Source of the DNA: an uncultured Planctomycetota bacterium
GTDB taxonomy: Bacteria; Planctomycetota; Phycisphaerae; UBA1845; UTPLA1
DNA length: 64,000 nucleotides
Assembly (NCBI GenBank): GCA_900696465.1
Contig: CAADGE010000048.1
Location: forward strand, 393,523-457,522
Reading direction: 5' to 3'
This document shows, piece by piece, positions 27,310-36,953 of this stretch. A program made the position numbers and the translations under genes. Numbering within the stretch: position 1 is the first letter of the stretch; each line of letters opens with the position of its first letter. The notes under the pieces are model-generated. The model saw nothing but the letters and a program-made list of their open reading frames with translations, made no database searches and was not told where the DNA came from.

Positions 27310-29472
27310 ATGGCCGCTCGCAATTCCAAGATGTCGCGCGCCTTGAGAGTGAATGTGTCCTCGATGATCGGAGTGATATCGCTCGCGATGTTGCTGATTG
27401 CCCGGGCTGACGGACAGCCGGTCACCTGCGAGCCGGCAAGTACGCCGACCGGCTGCACGCTCAATTCCTGTTCGGGCCAGGGCGAAACGTGTTACGCCCG
27501 ATGTGTGAGGCAGGACCCGTTCGCCGGCACGTCGCAGGCGCTGCAATGCGAATGCTCCCGCTCGGAGTGCCATGCGACGATGCCGCACGTGGCAAACAAC
27601 CCGTGCGTGATACCGGATAACGGCAACGGCACCGTGCACCTCCCCCCTTCCGGCTGCGCGTACCGGCATCAACCGAACGATCCGTGGAGGATCATCGACG
27701 GCCTCCCGCCGCTGACCACCATCGATATTCAGAACGTTATGACGAACTTCGTCTGCAACCCGGGAATGGGTGCCGTCTGTTCCTTCGTACAGCCCCCCGG
27801 TTGTTACGCGCCCGGCGGTTCGCTCGGTGGCGAGAAGTCCTGCGCGCAGGCGACGATGCAGTTGACACTCAACGGCACAGGCGCGCTTAACGGATACTTC
27901 CGCAATATCCCTCTGCCTTTGTCGCTTGAAATGCATACCGGACCGCGGGACGTAGGCAATCCACTGCAGCAGTTTCCAACGGATTTCTTCCGAGGATTCG
28001 GCCAGATTGTGGGTGATCCCGATTTTGATCTGCTGCGGTTCGTCATCGGCACGGACTTCGGCCTGCCGAGCCCGGGCCATACGTTTCTTACACAACTTCC
28101 CGGTGGCAACTGGGCCGTAGACAGCTTTTTCGACATTACCTATCGAATCGACTTCGTCGGGGCGCCCGGTGGTCTGCTGGCCGGACGATCCGGTTCGACG
28201 ACCGGAACGGTGCGTATGTCCACCGGCAGCGGGCCGCTGTGCGAGGACCCATGTCAGAGCGGATTTGTCTGCAATCGCGTGGTTAACGTCAACCCCAACG
28301 GCACGATCGACGTCTGCTGCGAATGCGTCTCACCCTCCTGCGAGCCGACGCCCAATGGACAGGCCTGCGAATCGATCCAGTGCCCCGGGTTCGGCGAGGA
28401 CACCTGCGTGGCGGCCTGTATCCGGCACAATCCTGCTACGGGTCAGGCACAGATCATCGAGTGTGAGTGCCGCGATCCGTCGACGTGCCATGCAGAGCTG
28501 TCGCCGGCGCCCTCCAATCCGTGCGTGGTGCCGGATGGCGGACAGGGAACCGTTCATCTGCCGCCCACGGGCTGTTCGTACCGTCATGCGCCCGGCACGC
28601 CGTGGCAGATCATCGACGGCCTGCCGCCGCTCACGACGATCAACGTTCACAACGTACACACAAATTTCGTCTGCGATCCGAGCAACAACTTTCTGTGTTC
28701 CTTCGTACAGCCGCCGAACTGCTATCAACCAGGCGGATCCCTCGGAGGGGAGAAATCCTGCTCGCTGTCCAGCTTCCAGATGGTCCTTGTCGGCACGGGC
28801 GCGCTCAACGGTTACTTCCGGAATATCGTCTGCCCGATCTCTCTGGAGATTCACACCGGTCCGCGCAGCGTCGGCGATCCGGTACATGATTTCCAGGCGG
28901 ACATGTTCCGCCTCTTCGGTCAGATTACCGGAGATCCGGATTTCGACCTCTTGCGATTCGTCGGCGGTACGGACTTCGGCCTGCCGAGCCCGGGACATAC
29001 CACATTGACCCAGCTACCCGGCGGTAATTGGGCGGTGGACAGCTTCTTCGACATCACCTATCGCATCGACTTCGTCGGTGCTCCGGGCGGACCGCTCGCC
29101 GGAAGATCCGGCTCTACGACCGGCACGGTACGCATGTCCACCGGCAGCGCACCGTCCTGCGAGGGCCTCTGCCCGCAGGATTCGATCTGCCGGACACGGC
29201 GAACCGTCCACCCGGACGGGACGATCGACACCTGTTGCGATTGCATCCTGTTCTGCTCGTGTTATGGCGACATGAACGGTGATGCGAAGCTCAACGGGTT
29301 GGACATCGCCGCGTTCGTCGATTGCTTCGTCGGCTACTACTGGAGCCCGATACCGGTCGCCTGTGCGTGCGCGGATGTGGACGAAAGTGGCAGCTTCTCG
29401 CCGGATGACCTGACGCTCTTCGTCAGCCGGCTGCTGGCATCCCCGAAGATTCAGTGCGTACAGCCGCAATAG
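27310..29472 (+). CDS. Secreted protein with two large internal repeats and a C-terminal dockerin
   Basis: The 720-residue product has a hydrophobic signal (VISLAMLLIARADGQ) near residues 20-36. Two tandem homologous modules of about 300 residues follow (roughly 27430-28340 and 28341-29240). Both contain HLPPSGC/HLPPTGC, IIDGLPPLTTI, GGSLGGEKSC, GTGALNGYFRNI, GDPDFDLLRFV, TDFGLPSPGH and NWAVDSFFDITYRIDFVG. Cysteine-rich segments stand at the module borders. The C-terminus holds two Ca-loop-like motifs (DMNGDAKLNGLDIAAF, DVDESGSFSPDDL) of dockerin type I style. It is likely extracellular with disulfides. The module family is not recognised. The start is uncertain: ATG 27229, 27310 and 27331 are all in frame. 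Confidence 0.75.
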   Translation: MAARNSKMSRALRVNVSSMIGVISLAMLLIARADGQPVTCEPASTPTGCTLNSCSGQGETCYARCVRQDPFAGTSQALQCECSRSECHATMPHVANNPCVIPDNGNGTVHLPPSGCAYRHQPNDPWRIIDGLPPLTTIDIQNVMTNFVCNPGMGAVCSFVQPPGCYAPGGSLGGEKSCAQATMQLTLNGTGALNGYFRNIPLPLSLEMHTGPRDVGNPLQQFPTDFFRGFGQIVGDPDFDLLRFVIGTDFGLPSPGHTFLTQLPGGNWAVDSFFDITYRIDFVGAPGGLLAGRSGSTTGTVRMSTGSGPLCEDPCQSGFVCNRVVNVNPNGTIDVCCECVSPSCEPTPNGQACESIQCPGFGEDTCVAACIRHNPATGQAQIIECECRDPSTCHAELSPAPSNPCVVPDGGQGTVHLPPTGCSYRHAPGTPWQIIDGLPPLTTINVHNVHTNFVCDPSNNFLCSFVQPPNCYQPGGSLGGEKSCSLSSFQMVLVGTGALNGYFRNIVCPISLEIHTGPRSVGDPVHDFQADMFRLFGQITGDPDFDLLRFVGGTDFGLPSPGHTTLTQLPGGNWAVDSFFDITYRIDFVGAPGGPLAGRSGSTTGTVRMSTGSAPSCEGLCPQDSICRTRRTVHPDGTIDTCCDCILFCSCYGDMNGDAKLNGLDIAAFVDCFVGYYWSPIPVACACADVDESGSFSPDDLTLFVSRLLASPKIQCVQPQ

Positions 29473-29521
29473 GCACATGCGGTGCGGCGGTGACGCCGAT
29501 ACGCATCGCACGCAGTCGATC

Positions 29522-30070
29522 TCAGCCGGCAAGTTTCATGATCATGCTGCTGACGCGGCCGATTCCCCGCGGGCCGACCTTCACCAGCAGGTCCACCATC
29601 GCTCCGACGGCTTTCAGGAATTTCTCCATGTCATCGAGGCGCTGCATGTAAGCGCGGGCAGAGGGGTTGCGCGCTGACTTCGGGCCTGCATCCTGCGCGG
29701 CCATTTCCCTGCAGCGGGCGAGTGTTTCCAGGATGGGCTCGACCTCGCGGCGGCGGCGCTGACGGACAATGGTCTCGAAAAGCTGCCACACGTCCGTCAG
29801 CGCGGTGAAGTATTCCTTGCGGTCGCCGCGAATGTGAACGCGCTGGATGAGTCCCCAATCGACGAGCGAGCGGAGATTCATCGAGGCATTACCGCGGGAG
29901 ACCTGAAGCCGGGCCATGACGTCGTCGGTGCAGACCGGTTCGGTAGAAACAAACAGGAGGGCGTGAATCTCCGCCATGGTGCGATTGATGCCCCAGTAAT
30001 TGGCCATTTCCCCCCAGCGGCGAATGAACAGGGCACGGGACTCATCAAGAGCGGCGGTTGCAGCGGACAT
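29522..30070 (-). CDS. GbsR/MarR-family transcriptional regulator
   Basis: The 182-residue winged-helix protein has the GbsR pattern: RWGEMANYWGINRTMAEIHALLF (helix 1), then CTDDVMARLQVSRGNASMNLRSLVDWGLI, which is the recognition helix and wing, then HIRGDRKEYFTA. A C-terminal helical dimer region follows. ATG 30070 follows AGGAGG at ideal spacing; an in-frame ATG at 30088 is less likely. Relatives control osmoprotectant or membrane-transport genes. It lies downstream of cstA on the same strand. A palindrome in its own upstream region suggests autoregulation. Confidence 0.85.
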   Translation of the reverse strand: MSAATAALDESRALFIRRWGEMANYWGINRTMAEIHALLFVSTEPVCTDDVMARLQVSRGNASMNLRSLVDWGLIQRVHIRGDRKEYFTALTDVWQLFETIVRQRRRREVEPILETLARCREMAAQDAGPKSARNPSARAYMQRLDDMEKFLKAVGAMVDLLVKVGPRGIGRVSSMIMKLAG

Positions 30071-30105
30071 GCCGAAAACCTCCTGCACGGGCGAAAATCG
30101 TGAAA

Positions 30106-30125
30106 GTTTCAGTATGCTCTGAAAC
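30106..30125 (-). promoter_or_regulatory. Palindrome upstream of the GbsR gene (candidate operator)
   Basis: GTTTCAG and CTGAAAC form a perfect 7-bp inverted repeat around a 6-nt centre (TATGCT), 36 nt before the regulator's start codon. Dyads of this size are typical for dimeric MarR/GbsR proteins. The site falls between cstA and the regulator, so it most likely controls the regulator itself. Confidence 0.45.
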
Positions 30126-30215
30126 TAATGTACCACATGAAAGTTAAGGAGGCAAGGAGATTCGCCGCGATCATATCCGAGTTCGGTCGGCCGGGATGCA
30201 GATCGTGACATCCAT

Positions 30216-32048
30216 TCAGCGATCGGGCGAAGCCGACGGCTCCACGATGACGGGGAAACCGCGGGGAATCGGCGGCAGTGGCGGTTCGAGCACGCCCCGG
30301 ATGCGCGGCCAGAGCCGCAGGGCCTCGGCGATCATCCAGCATTCGAGTGCCATGAAGATGACGCCTGCGACAATCAGGTGATACTGCCCCCTCGCCCACC
30401 AGCCGTCGGCAGGATTGAGTAGTTGATGCAGCATGGCCCAGGCGGGGATGACCAGCATGGCGACCATCGGGAGCGCGATGAACCACTTGGGCATCTTTCT
30501 TCGTGCGAGATAGAAGGCAACGACCATCAATGCCAGACCGGCGAGAAGCTGATTGACCGCCCCGAAGATCGGCCAGAGCGTCAGGCCGCCCTTGCCCATG
30601 CCGGTGGCCCAGGATTCGCCCGGTGGAGGGATGGCGGCCACCACAGCGGCGGAGAGTACGGCGAAGGCGGTGGCCCCATGGCGAGTGGTGAGTGGAGCGA
30701 TGCTGAATGTGTCGGCGAGTTCCTGAATGACATATCGCTGAAGCCGCGTGGCGGTGTCCAGCGTCGTAGCTGCGAACGATGCAACCAGCACGGCCATCAA
30801 CCCGATGGCGACGGGCCGCGGAATGCCGACGGAGGTGACGAAGTTCGCGGCGCCTTCGACGAAGGAGCCGACGGTGCGTGCCAAGCCGCCCGCGGCGGCC
30901 CAGGAGTCGTAGCGATTCATCCACGCCGCAGTGCCAATGTGGCCCGCAGCATTCTCCAACATTCCCAGTCCCGCGCAACAGGCCAGGATGACGAGCACGG
31001 CTAAAAAACCCTCGGTAAGCATCGAACCGTAGGCGACGAAGTGGGCGTCGGTCTCCCTGGCGATCTGCTTGCTGCTCGTGCCGCTCGATACCAGGCAGTG
31101 AAAGCCGCTGATCGCCCCACATGCGATGGTGACGAAGAGAAACGGCATGATCGGCGGTGCGCCGGGGACTTCGGCCCGCACCGCCGGGGCCACGACGGGT
31201 ACACCGCCGTCGGTCGTGAACGTGGCCACGCCGATGCCGACGAGCAGCAGCACGATGCCGAGAATGAGCAGATAGCTGTTCACGAAGTCCCGCGGCTGCA
31301 GCAGGACCCAGACCGGCAGAACGCTGGCGCAGTAGCAATACGCAAAGAGGACGACGGACCAGAGGATGACCGGGCTGAGCGTGTAGCCGCCAATCTGCAT
31401 CGGCTTGACGGTGAAGGCGAAGAAATCGACTTCGCTGGCGAGGATGATCGATCCGACGATGATCGCGAGTGACACCAGCGCCGGCAGCGTCGGGCGATAG
31501 CCGCCGCGATAGACGAGAAGGCCGATTCCGACGGCGATGGGCATGGCGATCCACACCGCCAGCACGCTCGCCGGATACATGTCGAAGATGTTGGCGATGA
31601 CCAGGCCGAAAATGGCCAGCACAATCATCAACGCGAGAAAGAGAATCAGGAGGAAGATCACCTTAACGCGCGGGTTGATGAGACGACCGGCGACTTCGCC
31701 GATGGTCTGGCCGCGATTTCGCATGGAGACGACGAGGGCGGACAGATCGTGAACCGCGCCCATGAAAATCGAGCCGAGAAGCACCCAGAGCAGCGCGGGC
31801 AACCAGCCCCAGATGACGGCCAGCGCCGGCCCGACGATGGGACCGGTACCGGCGATGGAAGTGAAGTGGTGTCCGAAAAGGATCTGCTTGCGCGTGGGAA
31901 CGAAGTCGCGGCCGTCGTTGATCTCGCGGCTGGGGGTCAGTGCGTTTGGATCAAGCTTGAAGAACCGGCGGGCCAGCCAGCGGCCGTAAGTGTGGTAGGC
32001 GATGAGGTAGAGAGCGAAACTGCCGAAGGCAATGGCAAAGGTCAACAT
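30216..32048 (-). CDS. cstA: Carbon starvation protein CstA (peptide/pyruvate transporter family)
   Basis: The 610-residue protein has about 16 membrane segments. It shows the family blocks GHHFTSIAGTGPIVGPALAV, WGWLPALLWVLLGSIFMGAVHDL, and the GxxSGFHCLVSSGTSSKQ loop (from ISGFHCLVSSGTSSKQIA). CstA/BtsT proteins import peptides or pyruvate with protons during carbon limitation. The length is shorter than E. coli CstA (701), as is common outside enterics. The next gene downstream is the GbsR regulator, with 145 nt between. No separate promoter was resolved. Confidence 0.93.
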   Translation of the reverse strand: MLTFAIAFGSFALYLIAYHTYGRWLARRFFKLDPNALTPSREINDGRDFVPTRKQILFGHHFTSIAGTGPIVGPALAVIWGWLPALLWVLLGSIFMGAVHDLSALVVSMRNRGQTIGEVAGRLINPRVKVIFLLILFLALMIVLAIFGLVIANIFDMYPASVLAVWIAMPIAVGIGLLVYRGGYRPTLPALVSLAIIVGSIILASEVDFFAFTVKPMQIGGYTLSPVILWSVVLFAYCYCASVLPVWVLLQPRDFVNSYLLILGIVLLLVGIGVATFTTDGGVPVVAPAVRAEVPGAPPIMPFLFVTIACGAISGFHCLVSSGTSSKQIARETDAHFVAYGSMLTEGFLAVLVILACCAGLGMLENAAGHIGTAAWMNRYDSWAAAGGLARTVGSFVEGAANFVTSVGIPRPVAIGLMAVLVASFAATTLDTATRLQRYVIQELADTFSIAPLTTRHGATAFAVLSAAVVAAIPPPGESWATGMGKGGLTLWPIFGAVNQLLAGLALMVVAFYLARRKMPKWFIALPMVAMLVIPAWAMLHQLLNPADGWWARGQYHLIVAGVIFMALECWMIAEALRLWPRIRGVLEPPLPPIPRGFPVIVEPSASPDR

Positions 32049-32150
32049 GGACGGCGTTACTCCCGATGGACGCCAATTGAGGACATCAGAGTATATCGGG
32101 GGATCGCCTTCTGCAGGAAGCGAGGTCTTTGTTGATGACGAAGCCGGTTC

Positions 32151-34094
32151 CTACACGCGCTTGAACTGACGTTCGAGGTCGCGGGTGGTCAGTTGCAGCG
32201 TCGTCGGCCGACCGTGAGGGCAGTTGCTGGAGCGATCGACGAGATGACGCTGGGCGAGCAGAACAAGCATTTCTTCCTGCGTAAGCACATCGCCGGCCTT
32301 AACCGCCGCCTTGCAGGCCATCATGTCCAGCGCGCTGTGGATGAGCGTTTCGCGCGACGGGGCCTCGCCGATGTCGGAGATACGATCGAGCAGATCGCGG
32401 AGAAATCCAGCCGCGTCGAACTCACCGAGCAACGTGGGCACGCTTTGAACGGCCAGACAGCGCGGACCGAACGGCGCGACCTCCATGCCGAGCGCGGCAA
32501 GCAGTTCGCTATGGTCCTGCGCGATCTGGACTTGCGTCGGCGTGGCCTCGAAGGTCTGCGGGATGAGCAGGCGCTGCGATTCGAGCGGACCGGCGAGGAT
32601 CTGTTCGCGGAACCGCTCGTAGAGGATGCGCTCGTGCAATGCGTGCTGATCGATGATGACCATGCCTTCGTCGGTCTGGGCAACGAGGTAGGTATTGTGG
32701 ACCTGAATGACGGAAGCGGACGAATGCGGAACGGGGAACGCGGAATCCGGAATCTCGATGGGTGGTGACGATTGCGGATTGGGGATTTCGGATTGCGGAT
32801 CTGTGCTCGCGAATCGTTCGCCTTCCGTCGTTTCGACGTTTCCCTCGGCCCCTTGGCCACTTGGCCCCTCGGCTCCTGCTCCCACCACGAACGTACTGCG
32901 AATCGACGGTCGTACGCTCTGCGTCGGAAACGGCGGCGGGGCGAAGCGCAGCCGCGCCTGTGTGGGGTCGATCGACCGCAGATAATCTGCCAATGCCTGT
33001 CGGGCACGGGCCTGATGAAGCGTCTCACCTTCGGCGCCTGTATCGCTGTTCGTTGCGCGGGTAGCGTCGAGCGTCGAATGATGAAAGCCGAGGCGCGGCA
33101 TGAGGTCGTGCGACAGGAGCGTCTCTCGCAGGACGGCAAGAACCTGCGACTGAATCAGCCCTGCATCGCGCCAACGGACTTCGATCTTTGTCGGATGCAC
33201 ATTTACGTCGTAGGCCGTCGGCTCGGTGGTCAGGAAGATGAAGACGACGGGGTAACGGTCATGCTCGATGAGGCCGCGGAAGGCCTCGCGGATGGCGAAG
33301 CCAATCCGGCGATCGGTGATGTAGCGACCGTTAACGAAAAGGTATTGCCACTTCGACGACGCGCGGCACTGTGCCGGCGGGGCCAGCAGGGCCTCGATAC
33401 GAAGCCCGCGTTCCTGCCTGTCAACGGCCATAAGGCACTCGGCCAGTTCGGTGCCGTAGAAATCGGCGATGCGGCTGCGGCGATCCTCGACGGCGGGCAG
33501 ACTCCGCGCTGAGCGGCCGTTGTGCGAAAGAGAGAAAGCGACGTGCGGATGGGCCAGTGCCAGCCGTGCGAGCTGCTCGGTCGCGTGGGAGAACTCCGTC
33601 GGCCCCTGCCGGAGGAATTTGCGTCTCGCGGGCACATTAAAGAACAGGTTGCGCACTTCGATCGTCGTGCCGATCGGCGCGGCGCACGTCCGCGGTCCTT
33701 CCACAGACGTATCGGAACAGAGCAGCTCATGGCCTTCGAGCTGGTCGGCTGTACGGCTGACGATTCTCAAGTGACTGACCGAAGCGATGGAGGCCAGCGC
33801 CTCGCCACGAAAACCGAGAGTCTGGATTGCGAACAGATCTTCTGAGGAGGCGATCTTACTGGTTGCGTGCGGCGCGACGGCGAGAGACAGATCTTCAGGA
33901 ACGATACCGCAACCATTGTCAGCAACGCGAATCAGCCCAACTCCGCCTTCTTCAAGGGCGATGTCGACGCGTGTTGCGCCAGCGTCGAGGGCGTTTTCGA
34001 TCAGCTCCTTGACGACAGAGGCAGGGCGCTCGATGACCTCACCGGCGGCGATCTTGTTGACCAGGGATGGATCAAGCTGTCTGATGTGCGGCAT
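32151..34094 (-). CDS. mutL: DNA mismatch repair protein MutL
   Basis: MutL is the GHKL ATPase coordinating mismatch repair. Residues 1-330 carry LVNKIAAGEVIERPASVVKE, ENALDAGAT, DNGCGI, TSKI, GFRGEALASI and NGRYITDR, followed by a variable linker and a C-terminal dimerisation domain (VAQTDEGMVIIDQHALHERI ... HGRPTTLQL). The C-terminal region shows DQHALHERI and the CPHGRP motif but I do not see a clear DQHAx2Ex4E endonuclease site. ATG 34094 starts at homology (MPHIRQLDP); the frame continues upstream. About 55 residues of the linker are encoded by repeat words. It is divergent from the PhoD-like gene, 88 nt apart. Confidence 0.95.
   Translation of the reverse strand: MPHIRQLDPSLVNKIAAGEVIERPASVVKELIENALDAGATRVDIALEEGGVGLIRVADNGCGIVPEDLSLAVAPHATSKIASSEDLFAIQTLGFRGEALASIASVSHLRIVSRTADQLEGHELLCSDTSVEGPRTCAAPIGTTIEVRNLFFNVPARRKFLRQGPTEFSHATEQLARLALAHPHVAFSLSHNGRSARSLPAVEDRRSRIADFYGTELAECLMAVDRQERGLRIEALLAPPAQCRASSKWQYLFVNGRYITDRRIGFAIREAFRGLIEHDRYPVVFIFLTTEPTAYDVNVHPTKIEVRWRDAGLIQSQVLAVLRETLLSHDLMPRLGFHHSTLDATRATNSDTGAEGETLHQARARQALADYLRSIDPTQARLRFAPPPFPTQSVRPSIRSTFVVGAGAEGPSGQGAEGNVETTEGERFASTDPQSEIPNPQSSPPIEIPDSAFPVPHSSASVIQVHNTYLVAQTDEGMVIIDQHALHERILYERFREQILAGPLESQRLLIPQTFEATPTQVQIAQDHSELLAALGMEVAPFGPRCLAVQSVPTLLGEFDAAGFLRDLLDRISDIGEAPSRETLIHSALDMMACKAAVKAGDVLTQEEMLVLLAQRHLVDRSSNCPHGRPTTLQLTTRDLERQFKRV
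32705..32885. repeat. Composite repeat words within the mutL linker
   Basis: Read on the mutL strand, the segment is built from CCGAGGGGCCAAGTGGCC-type, AACGTCGAAACGACGGAA-type, ATCCGCAATCCGAAATCC-type and ATTCCGCGTTCC-type words. The same words occur at 16534-16566, 46489-46545 and 57515-57640 and in part at 15550. They encode Pro/Ser/Glu-rich sequence with no fold expected. Confidence 0.6.
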
Positions 34095-34182
34095 GACGTC
34101 CGTGCTGATTGCTGGGATTGCTGATCGACAGGGCTGAGTATAGGTGACGTTTGCCGGAAGCGTCAATGAAGTGGAGAGGGCA

Positions 34183-35532
34183 ATGAACCGAAGAAGTCAC
34201 AGCTTGATCGTTCTGCTCGTGCTGATTGATGCTGCGTGTTTGCCATGTGTCGTGTCGGCAGAGGAACCCGTCAAGATCGTCGCCGGGCCGATGTTTACAC
34301 CGGTCAGTGAACATTCAATATGCGTGTGGGTCCAAACCAATCGCGATGTGCCACTTGAATTGGAGGCCGCGACGGAAACGCTCGTCGCCAGGCATGGGCC
34401 CCTGCCGACAAATGTGAAGCTCCGGATGAAGACGGAGAGTCGAGAGGCGAACATCTCCACCGTTACCCTCGAAGTCCATGACTACACGAATTATCGCTTC
34501 CTCGTCCGGACGGATGATCCGACGAATCGAGTTCTCACCGAAAAGGTCGTCGTGCGAACGCCACCGAAGCCGGGCAAGTCGGGGTCGTACACCTTGGCCT
34601 TCGGTTCCTGTTCCCATCAGGAGCGATACGGCGAGCGACAACCGATCTGGGACGTGGTGGTGAAGCAAAAGCCCGATGCGTTTCTGTTCATCGGCGACAA
34701 CATCTATCTGCCGAATAGGGCAAGTGAGTTTCCGGCGACGCGCGAGGAGGTCTTCAAGCTTTACCACGATACTTATGACCGACAACGGCGGATGGCCGAC
34801 TTGCAGCCGCTGCTGAGATCGACGATGAGCTACGCCATCTGGGACGATCACGACTTTGGTCCCAACAACTCGGATCGAACTTGGCAATGGAAGGATATCG
34901 CACTGGAGGCAATGAAGCTCTACTTCCCGAATCACTACGGCCTGCCAGACGCGCCGGGGTGCTATTACAGATTCCCCTGGGGCGACATCGACGTGTTCAT
35001 GCTGGATGACCGGATGCATCGCGACCCGAACAACGACCCGGATCGCAAAACGCTTCTCGGCGAGAAACAGTTGGCGTGGCTCAAAGCCGGCCTCGCCGAC
35101 TCGAAGGCAACGTTCAAGCTGATCGTCTGCGGTAATCAGGTTCTCTCCGACACGCACCCACATGAGTCCTGGGGCGTACAGTTTCGACCGGAGCGCGACG
35201 CCTTTCTGGAGTGGTTGTGGGATCGCAAGCTGACCGGCGTGATCTTTCTGGCGGGCGACCGGCACTTCGCGGAGTTGGTCCGCAAGAAGGACCCGAAGGG
35301 CCGCGGTGATGACCTGTGGGAGTTGACGAGTTCCCCGTTGGCCAATCAGCATTATCAGGATGGCCCGTCGTTTGCGAATCCCGAGCGCGTCGCGGCGTAC
35401 TCCGACGGCGTCAACGTCGGCGTGCTGAAGTTCGACACAACGGCAAGGCCGCCGCAGGTGGAGCTGATCATTCTGGACGTCGATGGTAAGCCGGTGATTC
35501 GGCAAATGGTGACGACACGGCGCGTGCGGTAA
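34183..35532 (+). CDS. Secreted PhoD-like phosphatase/phosphodiesterase
   Basis: The 449-residue product has a signal peptide (SLIVLLVLIDAACLPCVVSA, residues 6-25) and an N-terminal Ig-like domain. The metallophosphatase core follows, with FGSCSHQE, FLFIGDNIY, WDDHDFGPNNSD, and ending in GDRHFAEL. These are PhoD metal ligands (D, N/H) with the D-H-D-F-G motif. Such enzymes cleave phosphomonoesters or diesters outside the cytoplasm to gain phosphate. ATG 34183 has GGAGAGG just upstream. It is convergent with none and divergent from mutL. No Tat RR motif is visible, unlike B. subtilis PhoD. Confidence 0.87.
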   Translation: MNRRSHSLIVLLVLIDAACLPCVVSAEEPVKIVAGPMFTPVSEHSICVWVQTNRDVPLELEAATETLVARHGPLPTNVKLRMKTESREANISTVTLEVHDYTNYRFLVRTDDPTNRVLTEKVVVRTPPKPGKSGSYTLAFGSCSHQERYGERQPIWDVVVKQKPDAFLFIGDNIYLPNRASEFPATREEVFKLYHDTYDRQRRMADLQPLLRSTMSYAIWDDHDFGPNNSDRTWQWKDIALEAMKLYFPNHYGLPDAPGCYYRFPWGDIDVFMLDDRMHRDPNNDPDRKTLLGEKQLAWLKAGLADSKATFKLIVCGNQVLSDTHPHESWGVQFRPERDAFLEWLWDRKLTGVIFLAGDRHFAELVRKKDPKGRGDDLWELTSSPLANQHYQDGPSFANPERVAAYSDGVNVGVLKFDTTARPPQVELIILDVDGKPVIRQMVTTRRVR

Positions 35533-35639
35533 ACGCTGCGAGCGTTGCTTCAGCGAAGCACCCAAAGGCCTGCGAGTCGAGCCGTTTGTGTACCGCAGCC
35601 CTTCCGCTAACATATCCGGACGAACCTTGGAGCGCTTGC

Positions 35640-36893
35640 ATGACGACGATGCCTGATATTGCCCCCACACGTCTGGAGCGAGAGGAACCCGGCGGTGACC
35701 TGTGGACACTGAACTTCGGCCCGCAGCATCCGGCGACGCACACCACGCTGCGCCTTGTTTTGGAACTCGACGGCGAGACTATCGTCGCCTGCACACCGCA
35801 CATCGGCTATCTGCACAGCGGCTTTGAAAAGCTCGGCGAGCACCTGAATTACAACCAGTACGTCGTCGTCACCGACCGGATGAACTACATCAGCCCGATG
35901 GCCAACAACATCGCCTGGCACACTGCCTGCGAGAAGCTCTTCGGCATTGAGTTGACACCGCGATGCAAGGCCATCCGCACGATCATCGCCGAACTGGCCC
36001 GCATCCAGGATCACCTGCTCTGCGTCGGCACGGCGGGTCTGGACCTCGGGGCCTTCACCGCCTTCCTGTATACCTTCAACGAGCGCGAGCACATCTACGA
36101 CCTCTTCGAAGAAATCTGCGGAGCGCGGTTCACCACGAGCTACACACGCGTCGGCGGGCTCATGTACGACATGCCCGACGAGTGGCCGGAGCACGTAAGG
36201 GCCTTCATGAAACGATTGCCGCGGGCATTGGACGACACGGAGAGTTTGCTGACGCGTAATCGCATTTTCGTCGAGCGGACGCGCGGAATCGGCGTGCTGA
36301 GCCGCGAGGACGCCATCGCTTGGAGCTGGACCGGCCCGCTGGCGAGGGCGAGCGGCGTCGTCCGCGACCTCCGAAAAGATGAGCCGTACCTTTGCTATGC
36401 GGACAACTGGGACGGACGTGGCTCATCCGGCGTGCAGTTCAAGGTGCCGATCGGTCGAAACGGCGACGTGTACGACCGATACCTCGTGCGCATGGAAGAG
36501 ATGCGGCAGTCATTGTCAATTCTCGAACAGCTCATCGACAACATTCCACCCGGCCCGGTGAACGTCCTTCCGGATGACAAACTGACCCTGCCGGACAAGC
36601 GCGAGGTCTATTTCAGCATCGAGGGGCTGATCCACCATTTCGAGCAGATCATGACCAACCGCGGCTTTGAGCCGCCCATTGGCGAGGCCTACGGCGCGAA
36701 CGAGACGGCCAATGGCGAGCTGGGCTTTTACCTGGCTTCCGACGGCGGCAATTGCGCCTATCGCGCGCGATGCCGCCCACCGAGCTATATCAACTATCAG
36801 GTGTTCCCGAAGCTGGTCGTGGGCCACTGCATCAGCGACGTCGTCGCCGTGCTGGGCAGCTTGAACATCATCGCGGCGGAACTGGATCGGTAG
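35640..36893 (+). CDS. nuoD: NADH-quinone oxidoreductase subunit D
   Basis: The 417-residue protein is the 49-kDa homologue of complex I. Typical motifs are NFGPQHPATHTTLRLVLELDGE, GYLHSGFEKL, YNQYVVVTDRMNYISPM, DLGAFTAF, GEAYGANETANGELGFYL and the C-terminal DVVAVLGSLNI before the final DR. It helps form the quinone pocket next to NuoB. No other nuo gene is within the window, so complex I genes are scattered or split in this genome. ATG 35640 is chosen; homology begins soon after, and the open frame extends back to 35586. It stands between the PhoD-like gene and a lipoprotein. Confidence 0.95.
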   Translation: MTTMPDIAPTRLEREEPGGDLWTLNFGPQHPATHTTLRLVLELDGETIVACTPHIGYLHSGFEKLGEHLNYNQYVVVTDRMNYISPMANNIAWHTACEKLFGIELTPRCKAIRTIIAELARIQDHLLCVGTAGLDLGAFTAFLYTFNEREHIYDLFEEICGARFTTSYTRVGGLMYDMPDEWPEHVRAFMKRLPRALDDTESLLTRNRIFVERTRGIGVLSREDAIAWSWTGPLARASGVVRDLRKDEPYLCYADNWDGRGSSGVQFKVPIGRNGDVYDRYLVRMEEMRQSLSILEQLIDNIPPGPVNVLPDDKLTLPDKREVYFSIEGLIHHFEQIMTNRGFEPPIGEAYGANETANGELGFYLASDGGNCAYRARCRPPSYINYQVFPKLVVGHCISDVVAVLGSLNIIAAELDR

Positions 36894-36953
36894 TCACCGA
36901 TTGAACCGATCGATCCGTGCCGGACCAACATGAGCATCCAAAGATGTGACCCT

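Noticed and set aside
30109..31554. A 481-codon minus-strand ORF overlapping cstA in another frame
   Set aside because: Arg/His-rich shadow of cstA, which itself shows full family motifs in the other frame.
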